Source: an uncultured Desulfobacter sp. (GTDB lineage Bacteria; Desulfobacterota; Desulfobacteria; Desulfobacterales; Desulfobacteraceae). Taken from it: DNA of 64,000 nt. Below, piece after piece: positions 1 through 8,442 of this stretch. The translations under genes were made by a program, and so were the position numbers. The stretch spans positions 4,362,501-4,426,500 of the forward strand of contig NZ_OY781882.1 of assembly GCF_963677125.1 (NCBI RefSeq), given 5' to 3'. Numbering within the stretch: position 1 is the stretch's first letter; each line of letters starts with the position of its first letter. The notes under the pieces were generated by a model. That model was not told the origin of the DNA and searched no databases. It saw nothing but the letters and a program-made list of their open reading frames with translations.

Positions 1-348
1 TCTAACTCAACGACCTTTTTGCAGGTAGGCAAAGAAGTGGCCTATACGCATCATGAAAAGTGGGACGGCAGCGGTTACCCTTATGGGTTAAAAGGAAATC
101 TTATTCCCTTGTCAGGCCGGCTCATGGCCCTGGCGGACATATATGATGCCCTGATCAGCAAACGGGTCTACAAACCGCCCTTTTCCCATAAAAAAGCCGT
201 AAAGATTATCACTGAGGGGGATGGACGGGTAATACCGGGCCATTTTGATCCGGATATTTTGAGGGTGTTTAGCAACCATCATGATGAATTTCGAAAAATT
301 GCCTTGGAATATGCGGATTATGATGAAGAAAGGCAATTATTATCCTGA
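1..348 (+). CDS. HD-GYP domain protein, C-terminal part (5' end outside window)
   Basis: The reading frame is open from the first base, so the gene begins upstream of the window; about 115 residues are visible. It carries the second half of an HD-GYP domain: the HHEKWDGSGYP motif near the start, then a typical LSGRLMALADIYDALISKRVYK segment (split here as LSGRLMALADIYDAL and ISKRVYK). HD-GYP domains are known c-di-GMP phosphodiesterases, and many are fused to receiver domains as response regulators; the N-terminal part that would settle this is missing. A TTG at position 19 could be read as a start, but the homologous sequence continues upstream of it, so I treat it as internal. It converges on the sigma-54 regulator that ends at 370. 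Family assignment is firm; activity is inferred. Confidence 0.9.
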   Translation, partial: SNSTTFLQVGKEVAYTHHEKWDGSGYPYGLKGNLIPLSGRLMALADIYDALISKRVYKPPFSHKKAVKIITEGDGRVIPGHFDPDILRVFSNHHDEFRKIALEYADYDEERQLLS

Positions 349-369
349 CGGCCAAACCAGTTTTTAAAC

Positions 370-1773
370 TCACTTGTATGCCAACGTTTTTTGTAAATCG
401 ATCTGGTATTTTTTCATCCGGTTCCACACCGTGACACGGTTGACATTTAGAAGTTTTGCCGCACGGGTCTGGTTTCCGTTGGCCTTTATCAAGGCATTAA
501 TTAACTGCTGTTTTTCATCGGTTGTGTTATCCGGGCGCTCTTCATTTTCCGGCCGGGTGGATTGTTCGGCATCATTACCAATACGCTTTGGAATATGGTC
601 GAGCTGGATTATCGGGCCGTCAGCCGTGACAAACGCGTAATCCATGGCATTCTTGAGTTCACGAATATTGCCGGGCCATTGGTATGCCATGAATAGATCC
701 ATCACGTCCCGGCTGACGCCGGAGATGGTTTTGCCGGTACTTTGATTGCACTGACGGATAAAGGTGTTTACAAGCAAAGGAATGTCTTCTCTCCGTTGCC
801 TGAGCGGCGGCAGGTAAATGGGAATAACGTTGATTCTATAAAAGAGATCCTGCCGGAATTCATTGTTTTCAATTAGAACTTCAAGGTTTTTATTGGTGGC
901 TGTTATAATTCTGACATCCACCCGTACAGGGGCGATATCTCCCACGCGTTCAAACCGTCCGGACTCAAGCACCCGCAACAGTTTGGTTTGCAGGGGCATG
1001 GGCATATCGCCGATTTCGTCCAAAAAGAAACTGCCCTGGTGTGCTGCCTCAAACCGCCCAATACGGTTGCTGTGGGCACCGGTGAATGCCCCTTTAACAT
1101 GACCGAACATTTCGCTTTCCAGGACCGCCGGGTTTAAGGCTGCACAATTGAGCCGGATAAACGGCGCCTGTTTTCTGGCGCCATTCAGGTGAATGGCATC
1201 GGCAACCAACTCCTTGCCGGACCCGCTTTCTCCCAGAATTATTACAGGGGCCTTGGCGTTGGAAGCCTTTCGGATCATGTCAAACACGATTTCCATTTGC
1301 TGGGATTTGCCTGTCATGCCAAAGAAGTCATTGTCGTGGCTGCGTTGTCTGGCCAGCATATTCACCTGTTTATCCAGGCGCTCAAGCTCCGAGATATCGG
1401 TCAAGGTCTCAACCACTCCCACCACATTGTGGTGTTCATCTCTGAATGCCGCAGCATTTTTTAAAACAGGTAGATAGCTGCCGTCTTTGCGCTTGATCAG
1501 GCATCGGCACTTCTGCATTTCCGCCTCCTGGGGGGCGAACAGACGACACCAAACAGACTTATCTATAGGCGTCAGGGTCTGCTCACACGCGTCACACTCC
1601 AGCATACGGCAGGACATACCCACAGCCTGAGTCGAGGTATAGCCGGTCAGATTTTCAAAAGCCTTGTTTACCATCTGAATGGTGCCGTCCGGCCCAATGA
1701 ACATCAGCCCATCGTTGATCGTGTTGACAATCTTCTCCCAGAACGCATCCATTTCGTGTTCATGTATCAGCAT
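370..1773 (-). CDS. Sigma-54-dependent transcriptional activator with Cys-containing PAS domain
   Basis: A 467-residue enhancer-binding protein in the usual order: PAS domain (about residues 10-130), AAA+ sigma-54 interaction domain (about 152-390) and Fis-type helix-turn-helix (about 420-458). Seen directly: Walker A GESGSGKE (181-188), the sigma-54 contact loop GAFTGA (228-233), Walker B FFLDEIGDM (249 on) and the C-terminal helix NRVTVWNRMKKY. The PAS domain has six cysteines (about 55, 60, 63, 76, 89, 91), including C-x4-C-x2-C, which suggests a metal, haem or redox-sensing role; this is inference. I chose the start at 1773 because GAGGGG lies four bases upstream of it; the longer frame starting at 1815 has no ribosome binding site. 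It is divergent from the Fe-S/NrfD/multihaem operon, which has a sigma-54 promoter, so that operon is its likely target. Confidence 0.93.
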   Translation of the reverse strand: MLIHEHEMDAFWEKIVNTINDGLMFIGPDGTIQMVNKAFENLTGYTSTQAVGMSCRMLECDACEQTLTPIDKSVWCRLFAPQEAEMQKCRCLIKRKDGSYLPVLKNAAAFRDEHHNVVGVVETLTDISELERLDKQVNMLARQRSHDNDFFGMTGKSQQMEIVFDMIRKASNAKAPVIILGESGSGKELVADAIHLNGARKQAPFIRLNCAALNPAVLESEMFGHVKGAFTGAHSNRIGRFEAAHQGSFFLDEIGDMPMPLQTKLLRVLESGRFERVGDIAPVRVDVRIITATNKNLEVLIENNEFRQDLFYRINVIPIYLPPLRQRREDIPLLVNTFIRQCNQSTGKTISGVSRDVMDLFMAYQWPGNIRELKNAMDYAFVTADGPIIQLDHIPKRIGNDAEQSTRPENEERPDNTTDEKQQLINALIKANGNQTRAAKLLNVNRVTVWNRMKKYQIDLQKTLAYK

Positions 1774-1830
1774 ACGGCCCCTCACGATTGTTGCTCTGTT
1801 TAAACCGTTAAGCATATGTTTAAGATTTGC

Positions 1831-1860
1831 GTTAAATATTTAACATGTGTTTAAACATAT
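1831..1860. promoter_or_regulatory. Adjacent palindromes, candidate upstream activator sites
   Basis: GTTAAATATTTAAC (1831-1844) is a perfect palindrome and TGTTTAAACA (1848-1857) is a second one; related half-sites (ATGTTTAAG near 1817, ATATTTAAC near 1858) flank them. They lie about 100-110 bases upstream of the sigma-54 promoter at 1941, the usual distance for an enhancer-binding protein, and just upstream of the activator gene, so they could also serve autoregulation. Binding by the neighbouring Fis-type activator is inferred. Confidence 0.6.
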
Positions 1861-1940
1861 TTAACACCTTGGGCGCTTGTCTGCCAGTATAAATTTCGGA
1901 AAATATCGTAAAAATAGCAGGTTGTGATTTCCATAGAATT

Positions 1941-1956
1941 CGGCATGGCCGTTGCA
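1941..1956 (+). promoter_or_regulatory. Sigma-54 (-24/-12) promoter
   Basis: CGGCATGGCCGTTGCA matches the sigma-54 consensus TGGCAC-N5-TTGCW: GG at 1942-1943, exactly ten bases, then GC at 1954-1955, with GGCA and TTGCA boxes intact. Transcription would start near 1967-1968, about 90 bases before the Fe-S protein start at 2056. The divergent sigma-54 activator supports the call. Confidence 0.8.
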
Positions 1957-2055
1957 ATTGTTTCATCAGGTTAGAAATAGGCAAAGAAAAGAGAAAACCA
2001 AGCGTTTGCATAGATCATGTATATAGCATCACGCTTAAATTTTTGTGGAGGTTCA

Positions 2056-2985
2056 ATGCAGCTGAGCAGAAGACATTTTTTTAAAATCATGGGCGCGGCG
2101 ACAGCCACGGCAACCGTTGCGCCTGCAACCGCCGACGCCTGGCAGTCCAAGGCCCCGCCTGATCCGTTCGGGTGCCTGGTGGATCTGACCCGGTGTGTGG
2201 GCTGCCGCAAATGCGAAGAGGCCTGTGCCGAAGTCAACCATTTGCCGACACCGGAACGGGCGGCCTGTCAATGTACTGTTTTTGAAAAGAAGCGGCGTCC
2301 GGATGACAAGGCCTATACGGTGGTCAACCGATATTTCCCCGGAACAGTGGATGAAAATGATGCCCCGGTTCCCACCTTTGCCAAGGTCCAGTGCATGCAC
2401 TGCCAGGATCCGGCCTGTGTGTCGGCCTGCATTGTGGGGGCGCTGACCAAGGACGAAACCGGCGCGGTGCGCTACAATGTGGACAAATGTATCGGCTGCC
2501 GCTACTGCATGGTGGCCTGCCCCTTTGAGATCCCGGCATACGAGTATTTTGACCCTGTCACCCCCAGGGTGATGAAATGCACTTTCTGCTACGACAGGAT
2601 ATCAGAGGCTGGCGGACTGCCCGGATGCGCAACCATCTGCCCCACCGAGGCCCTGACATTCGGTAAACGCCAGACCCTGCTTAACGTGGCCAAAAAACGG
2701 CTGGCCCAGAACCCGGGCAAGTATATCGATCACATTTACGGGGAGAAAGAGGCTGGCGGCACTTCCTGGCTTTATATCTCGGCGGTGCCCTTTGAAACGG
2801 TCAATCTGCCGGAATTGCCGGATAAACCCATGCCAAAGTTGTCGGAAACCATCCAGCACTCGCTGTTCAGTTATCTGTGGTCTCCCATTGCACTTTTCAG
2901 CCTTTTGGGTGCGATCATGTTCGGCACACACAAGGCGGAAAAAACCAAAGAGACGCCTTCTCAAAAAGGAGGTCATGATGCATAA
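2056..2985 (+). CDS. Tat-exported [4Fe-4S] electron-transfer protein (HybA/HmcB/DsrO type)
   Basis: A 309-residue periplasmic iron-sulfur protein expected to pass electrons between the membrane subunit encoded next and the multihaem cytochrome. The N-terminus has a twin-arginine signal (SRRHFFK, then a hydrophobic Ala/Thr-rich stretch ending near ATADA). Four cysteine sets follow in the order expected for four [4Fe-4S] clusters: CVGCRKCEEAC, CMHCQDPACVSAC, CIGCRYCMVAC, and CTFC with a later CATIC. A hydrophobic helix near the C-terminus (SPIALFSLLGAIMFG) would anchor it, as in HybA. I chose ATG 2056 because GGAGG (2047-2051) sits four bases upstream and the Tat signal begins there; an upstream frame from 2017 is not supported. 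It overlaps the next gene by eight bases, indicating one transcript from the sigma-54 promoter. Confidence 0.93.
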   Translation: MQLSRRHFFKIMGAATATATVAPATADAWQSKAPPDPFGCLVDLTRCVGCRKCEEACAEVNHLPTPERAACQCTVFEKKRRPDDKAYTVVNRYFPGTVDENDAPVPTFAKVQCMHCQDPACVSACIVGALTKDETGAVRYNVDKCIGCRYCMVACPFEIPAYEYFDPVTPRVMKCTFCYDRISEAGGLPGCATICPTEALTFGKRQTLLNVAKKRLAQNPGKYIDHIYGEKEAGGTSWLYISAVPFETVNLPELPDKPMPKLSETIQHSLFSYLWSPIALFSLLGAIMFGTHKAEKTKETPSQKGGHDA

Positions 2986-4177
2986 ATCCATGGCATTAAG
3001 AAAACCGTTCTGGACCCCCGGGGTTTTGGTGATGGTGGTTTTTATGATTGCCGGTGCTCTCACCATTGTTGCCCGGTTTACCGGGGGAATCGGATATGTA
3101 GCCAATTTAAGTACGGCCCGGCCCTGGGGACTTTGGGTGGGCGTGGATGTGGCCACAGGCGTGGCCCTGGCTGCCGGCGGATTTACCACGGCGGCAGTGG
3201 CCCATATCTTTGGCCGGCAAGCCTATGAACCTGTTACCCGGCCGGCACTGCTCACCGCTGTTTTAGGGTACACCTTTGTGGTGCTTGGGCTCATCGTGGA
3301 TATCGGCCGTTCCTGGGCGATCTGGAAACCCATGTTCAACTGGAATACCAACTCCGTATTATTTGAAGTGGCCATGTGCGTTATGTGCTATCTCAATGTG
3401 CTTTACCTGGAGTTCTTTCCCATTGTGGCCGAGCAGTTTAAAGGGAATGTAAACCTGCCTGGCCCGTTGGCCCTGCTCAACGGTATGGTGGATGGGATCC
3501 TGCACATCGGGGATGCCATTATCGACAAAATCATGTGGGCCTTGATTATTCTGGGGGTGGTGCTCTCCTGCATGCATCAGTCAAGTTTGGGGTCGTTGAT
3601 GCTCATTGCCCCAACCAAACTGCATCCGCTGTGGTACACGCCCATTCTGCCGCTGTTATTCTTAACGTCAGCGTTTGCCGTGGGCTATCCCATGGTGGTG
3701 TTTGAAACCACCATTGCCACCTCTTCGTTCAATCTGGATTCAGAAATGAATATTCTGACGCCGTTAACCCGGATTACCATCTTTCTTTTAGGTCTCTACA
3801 TGGCGCTCAAAATCGGAGATATGGCGGTCCGGGGCACCTGGATCTATCTTCTGGACGGCACGGCCCAGAGCAACGCCTTTGTGGTGGAGCTGGTTTTGGG
3901 TGTGATCCTTCCCTGGCTCATGTTGCTTTCTCCCAGAGTAAGGGCATCGCGCAAAGGGCTTTTTACGGCAGCAACGCTTATTGTGGCAGGCGTAGTCCTG
4001 AACCGGATCAATGTATTCATTGTCGGGTTTAAACCGCCGTTGAGTGACCCGGGGTATTTCCCTTCCATGGGGGAGATGATGGTGACCTTTGGATTGATTG
4101 CCACGCTTATGTTTATCTACAGGATCGCGGTGACCTATCTGCCGGTGCTGCAGGGATCACAGGAGGTGCCCAGATGA
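2978..4177 (+). CDS. NrfD/HybB/HmcC-family integral membrane subunit
   Basis: About 399 residues, largely hydrophobic, with some ten predicted membrane helices. Known members of this family (PsrC, NrfD, HybB, HmcC, DsrP) bind and oxidise or reduce quinones and hand electrons to the partner Fe-S protein. The segments around TARPWGLWVGVDVATGVALAAG, broken here as TARPWGLWVGVDV and ATGVALAAG, and DIGRSWAIWKPMFNWN are typical of the HybB/HmcC branch. ATGATG at 2975-2980 offers two starts; ATG 2978 lies five bases after AGGAGG (2967-2972) and is preferred, and the longer frame from 2792 is an overlap with the previous gene. Its 3' end overlaps the cytochrome gene by four bases (ATGA). Role as menaquinone-interacting subunit of the complex is inferred from family and context. 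Confidence 0.92.
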   Translation: MHKSMALRKPFWTPGVLVMVVFMIAGALTIVARFTGGIGYVANLSTARPWGLWVGVDVATGVALAAGGFTTAAVAHIFGRQAYEPVTRPALLTAVLGYTFVVLGLIVDIGRSWAIWKPMFNWNTNSVLFEVAMCVMCYLNVLYLEFFPIVAEQFKGNVNLPGPLALLNGMVDGILHIGDAIIDKIMWALIILGVVLSCMHQSSLGSLMLIAPTKLHPLWYTPILPLLFLTSAFAVGYPMVVFETTIATSSFNLDSEMNILTPLTRITIFLLGLYMALKIGDMAVRGTWIYLLDGTAQSNAFVVELVLGVILPWLMLLSPRVRASRKGLFTAATLIVAGVVLNRINVFIVGFKPPLSDPGYFPSMGEMMVTFGLIATLMFIYRIAVTYLPVLQGSQEVPR

Positions 4178-6207
4178 TAAAAAGGATAATCGCCCTTGTT
4201 TTTATGGCAGGTGTAATTTTCATTGCCGCATCACCCTGCCAGGCGGTCAACACGTGGACCGCACCGGATCAGGAGGCGGCAAAAGAGCGGGCCAAGGAGA
4301 CGGTTCCGTTTGTCAGTGAATACAAAGACGAAGGGCACACGGAGCGCAAAATGCGGCTTTTGAACCAGGGATTGTCCCTGTCGGATATTCATGATGTCTA
4401 TTTTCTTTTGGACAGCCCCATTATTAAAAAACGCGAAGACCATTATGGTCCGGTCCGGTTTGCCCACAAACGGCATGCGGCCCTGATCCAGGATTGCACC
4501 CGGTGTCACCATTACCGCCCCAAAGATGATGAGGCGCTTGAGACTACCCGGTGTTCAGCCTGCCACCAGGATGCTTTTAACCGTGAACATCCGGAACGGA
4601 TCGGCCTGAAAGCCGCCTATCATCAGCAATGTATGGAATGCCATAAGGCTGAAGCCAAGGGGCCGACAACCTGCACGGGGTGTCATCTGAAAAATGTCCC
4701 GGACCACACCAAGCTGGTTAACCTGCCGGACAATGCCGATCCGTTCCAGGTAACCGCCGAGTGTCTCAGGTGCCACGAAATCCAGGGCAAGGATATGATC
4801 AAAACCGCCCACTGGCTTTGGAAGGGGCCGTCTCCGTATACCACCGGCCACAGCAAGGAGATCCTGCACGGCAAGGCGGCCACGGCGCTGAATAATTATT
4901 GTATCAATGTCATCAGCAATGAGCCGCGTTGCACCAGTTGCCATGCAGGTTTCGGGTGGAAAGATGCAAGTTTTGATTTTACGGACATGTCAAAAATTGA
5001 CTGTCTGGTGTGCCATGACACCACAGGTACCTACAAAAAAGAGCCCACGGCAGCGGGTATGCCGGCAACAGACGTTGATCTGAAGATGGTCGCCCAAAAG
5101 GTCGGACATTCCAGCCGTGCCACTTGCGGTGCCTGCCATTTCAACGGCGGGGGCGGCGATGCCATCAAACATGCCGACATGTCCAGGCAATTGCTGACCC
5201 CGGAACGCAGTTGCGACGTCCACATGGGGGGATATGATTTTGCCTGTACCGAATGCCACAAAACCCGGAATCACCGCATTGCGGGCCGTAGCACTTCGGT
5301 GCCCGTGGCCGAGGGCAAGGTTTCCTGTCAGGACTGCCATGGAGACAATCCCCACTACAGCGGCGGGCTTTTGGACCATCATCTGGATAATCACTGTAAA
5401 ACGCTTGAGTGCAATGTGTGCCACTCTCCGGTATTTGCCAAGTGCAAACCCACTAAAACATATTGGGACTGGTCCCAGGCCGGGGATAAAGACAGAAAAC
5501 CCCAAATGGATAAGTACGGCAAGCCCGATTATAACTGGAAAAAAGGCTTTTTTAAGTGGGAAGAGTCCGCCGTGCCCGATTATCGGTGGTATTCCGGATA
5601 TATGCATCGGGTGCTTTTGGGAGACAAGGTAGACACCCATGCCGAAGTGATCAATCTGACCACGCCGGTGGGCTCCATTAAAGACCCTTCGTCAAAAATT
5701 ACACCGTTTAAGATCATGAAGGGAATCCAGGCTGTGGATGCGGATCATGACACCGTTTTAGTTCCCCATCTGTTCCCCAGAAACAAAGAGGACAAGACTG
5801 CATTTTGGAAGAATCGAGATTGGGACAAGGCGTTTAAGGAAGGCATGTCCGTGGCAGGCCTGCCCTATTCAGGGTCATACAAATGGAAAAAGACCTGGAT
5901 GTACTGGCGGCTTGAACATGAGGTGATGCCTGCGGATATGGCCCTTTCCTGTGCCCAGTGCCATGAAAGCTTAAAAGGGGAGACAACCTGTAACCGGTGT
6001 CACCAGGACAACCGCAATGTGGATTTCAAAAAAATAGCCCACAAGGGCACCGATTTTTCTTATATGAAGTCCAAAGGCCGGGATGTTGAGCATTTAATCA
6101 ACAAAACCGATTATATAAATTTTAAATCCCTGGGATATAAAGGCGATCCCATTATACACGGAGGGCGGTTCAAACAGCTGCCCATGGGATACGGCACTGC
6201 GCCATAA
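4174..6207 (+). CDS. 13-haem c-type cytochrome: c3-like head plus octahaem tetrathionate reductase-like part
   Basis: 677 residues with a Sec signal peptide (residues 1-24, cleavage after PCQA). I count 13 CxxCH haem sites: CTRCH, CSACH, CMECH and CTGCH in a compact N-terminal block (about 108-170) that resembles a class III tetrahaem cytochrome, then CLRCH, CTSCH, CLVCH, CGACH, CTECH, CQDCH, CNVCH, CAQCH and CNRCH, the last near residue 607. The segment NNYCINVISNEPRCTSCH and the later CDVHMGGYDFACTECHKT are characteristic, as I recall them, of the octahaem tetrathionate reductase (OTR) family, whose physiological substrate is unsettled. The gene is translationally coupled to the NrfD-like gene. 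I infer a quinone-linked periplasmic complex, either a terminal reductase for a sulfur or nitrogen oxyanion or a route from a c3 pool into quinone; direction is unknown. Confidence 0.9.
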   Translation: MIKRIIALVFMAGVIFIAASPCQAVNTWTAPDQEAAKERAKETVPFVSEYKDEGHTERKMRLLNQGLSLSDIHDVYFLLDSPIIKKREDHYGPVRFAHKRHAALIQDCTRCHHYRPKDDEALETTRCSACHQDAFNREHPERIGLKAAYHQQCMECHKAEAKGPTTCTGCHLKNVPDHTKLVNLPDNADPFQVTAECLRCHEIQGKDMIKTAHWLWKGPSPYTTGHSKEILHGKAATALNNYCINVISNEPRCTSCHAGFGWKDASFDFTDMSKIDCLVCHDTTGTYKKEPTAAGMPATDVDLKMVAQKVGHSSRATCGACHFNGGGGDAIKHADMSRQLLTPERSCDVHMGGYDFACTECHKTRNHRIAGRSTSVPVAEGKVSCQDCHGDNPHYSGGLLDHHLDNHCKTLECNVCHSPVFAKCKPTKTYWDWSQAGDKDRKPQMDKYGKPDYNWKKGFFKWEESAVPDYRWYSGYMHRVLLGDKVDTHAEVINLTTPVGSIKDPSSKITPFKIMKGIQAVDADHDTVLVPHLFPRNKEDKTAFWKNRDWDKAFKEGMSVAGLPYSGSYKWKKTWMYWRLEHEVMPADMALSCAQCHESLKGETTCNRCHQDNRNVDFKKIAHKGTDFSYMKSKGRDVEHLINKTDYINFKSLGYKGDPIIHGGRFKQLPMGYGTAP

Positions 6208-6297
6208 ATCCCGCCGGCTTCGATACAGGTCTTGGTCTTTTTTCAAAGAATTCAGCATGCAATTGATCAAGGCCTGTGCCGGGGCGGGGTTTTATCT

Positions 6298-7971
6298 TTA
6301 GATGATCCGGTTCACCCCGGTGGCAATGTTGTAGCAGTAATCCCCCATCTTCTCAAAGTTGGACAGCAGGGCGATGAAGAGCACCCCGGCATCCACGGAA
6401 CAATTGCCGGCCCGGAGGCGTTCAATATGCTGGGAGCGCATCTCTTCACGCATCTGGTCAATGGTGTCCTCCATGTTTAAGGCCTTTTTGTAAAACCCTT
6501 CGGTTTTTTCCTGCATCTGATCCACCACCAATTGGAGAAACACCACCGCCTTGTCCGCAATCTTTGCCAGATCCGACTTTGCCTGGTCGCTGAATTCAAT
6601 CTCGCTGTTGTAGATCCGTTCGACGGTCTTAGAGACATTTTCCATGGAGTCCCCTATCCGTTCAATATTATTTGTGATCCGCATCATCTCTGAGATCTCT
6701 TTAGCTTCGGGCTCATTTACATCCCCCTGGTAGATGGTGGTTAAATATTTGATGATGATCTTCTGGGTTTCGTCCAGATGCGCTTCCACCACCTCTCGTT
6801 CCCCGAGGATATCATCATCTCTTTTTTTTATGCAGGAGGCGGTCTTTTTCAGGGAGATCAAGACGAATTGGGCATTGTTGATGATTTCCCCCTTGACCTG
6901 GGCCAGGGCGGCGATGGGGGAGTCGATGAAGCTGGCATCAAATTGTGGAAGCTGATACCGTTCCCGGGATTTCTGGGGCCTGGGTGAAATCAGCATGGTT
7001 AGCTGAACCAGTCTGGGCAGCAAGAATAGAAATACAAGGGCATTGATGACGTTAAAGATGGTATGGCCGTTGGCAAGGTACCGGGCGCAGTTGATATACT
7101 CGTTGTTGACCACCGTGTCCAAGGGACCGGCCCCCAATTTTAAGGTGACGGTTTCAACCGCCGTTATAAAAAAGGGAAAGATCAGGAGGATGATACCCAC
7201 CCCCACCACATTGAAAATCGTATGGGCATTGGCCGTTCTGTGGGCGTCCGGATTTTTGGAGCCAAGGGTGGCCAATTGGGCTGTAACGGTCGTGCCGACA
7301 TTTTCTCCCAGCACCAGGGCCATTGCCGTGGGGAAGGTCATCAGTCCCGAAGTTGCCAGGGCCATGGTCAGACCCACCGTAGCCGAGGAAGACTGCACCA
7401 TGATCGTTAAGATGGTCCCCATTGAAACACAGAGCAGAATGCCGCCCAGGGTTTCCGTGGAAAAGGTGGTAAAAAAAGAGATGAACTGGGGATCTGATTT
7501 GATGGGGGTCAGTCCTTGTTTCATTACGGCCATGCCGTAAAACAGGATACCGAAGCCAAGGATGATGTCTCCGATATAGCGGTAGGTCCGTTTTTTGGAA
7601 AAATATTTCAGTCCCACCCCAAGGGCTACGGCCGGAAGGGCAGCCTCTGTAAGCTTAAAAGCGATCATCTGCCCCGTAATGGTCGTGCCGATATTCGCAC
7701 CGATGACCACCCCGACGGCCTGCTCGATGGACATGATACCGGCACTTACAAACCCGATAAGCATCACCGTGGTCGCCGACGATGATTGAACCATGGCCGT
7801 TACCCCGGCCCCGGTTAAACATCCCATGATACGGTTTGAGGAGATGGCCTCAAGAATCCGCCGGATTTTCTGGCCGGCTGTGGCTTGAAGGCCATCTGTC
7901 ATGGTCTTCATTCCCAGGATAAAAAGGCCTAACCCTCCCAGGGTTTCGATCAGAATTTTTAAGATATCCAA
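6298..7971 (-). CDS. Na+/phosphate cotransporter family protein with C-terminal PhoU-like domain
   Basis: 557 residues. The first 310 or so hold two Na/Pi-cotransporter repeats with the signature QSSSATTVMLIGFVSAG and, in the second repeat, QSSSATVGLTMALATSG; the rest (about 345-555) is helical and PhoU-like. Known members import inorganic phosphate with sodium. The start is TTG at 7971: the frame has a TGA stop about 36 bases upstream and no earlier ATG; the next ATG is some twenty residues in, inside the first helix. A Pho-box-like triple repeat at 8006-8034 lies just upstream, which supports a phosphate-starvation role. The gene converges on the multihaem cytochrome gene; no clear terminator is visible in the 90 bases between. 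Confidence 0.92.
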   Translation of the reverse strand: MDILKILIETLGGLGLFILGMKTMTDGLQATAGQKIRRILEAISSNRIMGCLTGAGVTAMVQSSSATTVMLIGFVSAGIMSIEQAVGVVIGANIGTTITGQMIAFKLTEAALPAVALGVGLKYFSKKRTYRYIGDIILGFGILFYGMAVMKQGLTPIKSDPQFISFFTTFSTETLGGILLCVSMGTILTIMVQSSSATVGLTMALATSGLMTFPTAMALVLGENVGTTVTAQLATLGSKNPDAHRTANAHTIFNVVGVGIILLIFPFFITAVETVTLKLGAGPLDTVVNNEYINCARYLANGHTIFNVINALVFLFLLPRLVQLTMLISPRPQKSRERYQLPQFDASFIDSPIAALAQVKGEIINNAQFVLISLKKTASCIKKRDDDILGEREVVEAHLDETQKIIIKYLTTIYQGDVNEPEAKEISEMMRITNNIERIGDSMENVSKTVERIYNSEIEFSDQAKSDLAKIADKAVVFLQLVVDQMQEKTEGFYKKALNMEDTIDQMREEMRSQHIERLRAGNCSVDAGVLFIALLSNFEKMGDYCYNIATGVNRII

Positions 7972-8005
7972 AATGTTATGCCTTTTTAATCAGGTGTATA
8001 TCGGG

Positions 8006-8034
8006 CTAACTAAATCCTAACAAACATCTAACAA
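8006..8034 (-). promoter_or_regulatory. Pho-box-like triple direct repeat
   Basis: Three copies of CTAACAA (the first is CTAACTA) begin at 8006, 8017 and 8028, an exact 11-base period with 7-base units and 4-base spacers. That is the architecture of PhoB/PhoP operators. On the coding strand a TATACA that could be a -10 follows the last repeat by about five bases, close to where Pho-activated promoters place it. The downstream gene is a phosphate transporter, which makes the assignment plausible. Confidence 0.6.
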
Positions 8035-8358
8035 ATGGGGGTCTTATATCTTAAATGCCGGAAGTTTTCAATGACTTGTGGTGCCTGTCAGGCCGTTGCC
8101 TGGTCCGGCCTGCAGATACTATTAGGACGGCTTTGAGCGGACAGTTTTTTGTTAAAGCGTTAAGAGGGCGTTACTGACGGTTAAACGTTTCATAGTTCTA
8201 AATGCATGGGTTTTGCTGGTCTTGCAGAACGGATTCCCGGGGAAAATATGAAATAAATCAGTTTCTTATTTATCATATATTTGAAAAAGCCTCATTTTTT
8301 TCTTGACTTGAGTTTATTTATATATAATAAATTTATTTTAATTAAAGTGAATAAATTG

Positions 8359-8442
8359 ATGATGAATTTTATTAACCTACTACAGGCTCTACTTCTTATC
8401 GAGGAGGTGGTTCTAAACACCTCCGGGCGAAGGGGCTCTTAG
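8359..8442 (+). CDS. Leader peptide rich in Leu, Ile and Val (attenuation peptide)
   Basis: A 27-codon frame starting ATGATG and ending TAG at 8440-8442. Six of the 27 residues are leucine (CTA, CTA, CTA, CTT, CTT, CTA), with Ile and Val beside them: NLLQALLLIEEVVL covers the key stretch. It precedes a transcription terminator and a LeuA-type gene, the layout of leu-operon attenuators. The ribosome binding site is weak (AAAGTGA). It is much too short for ordinary gene calling but the codon content and position make it convincing. Confidence 0.75.
   Translation: MMNFINLLQALLLIEEVVLNTSGRRGS

Noticed and set aside
8311..8336. TTGACT and TATAAT before the leucine leader
   Set aside because: Spacer is 14 bases; a promoter is probably here but these two boxes do not define it well.
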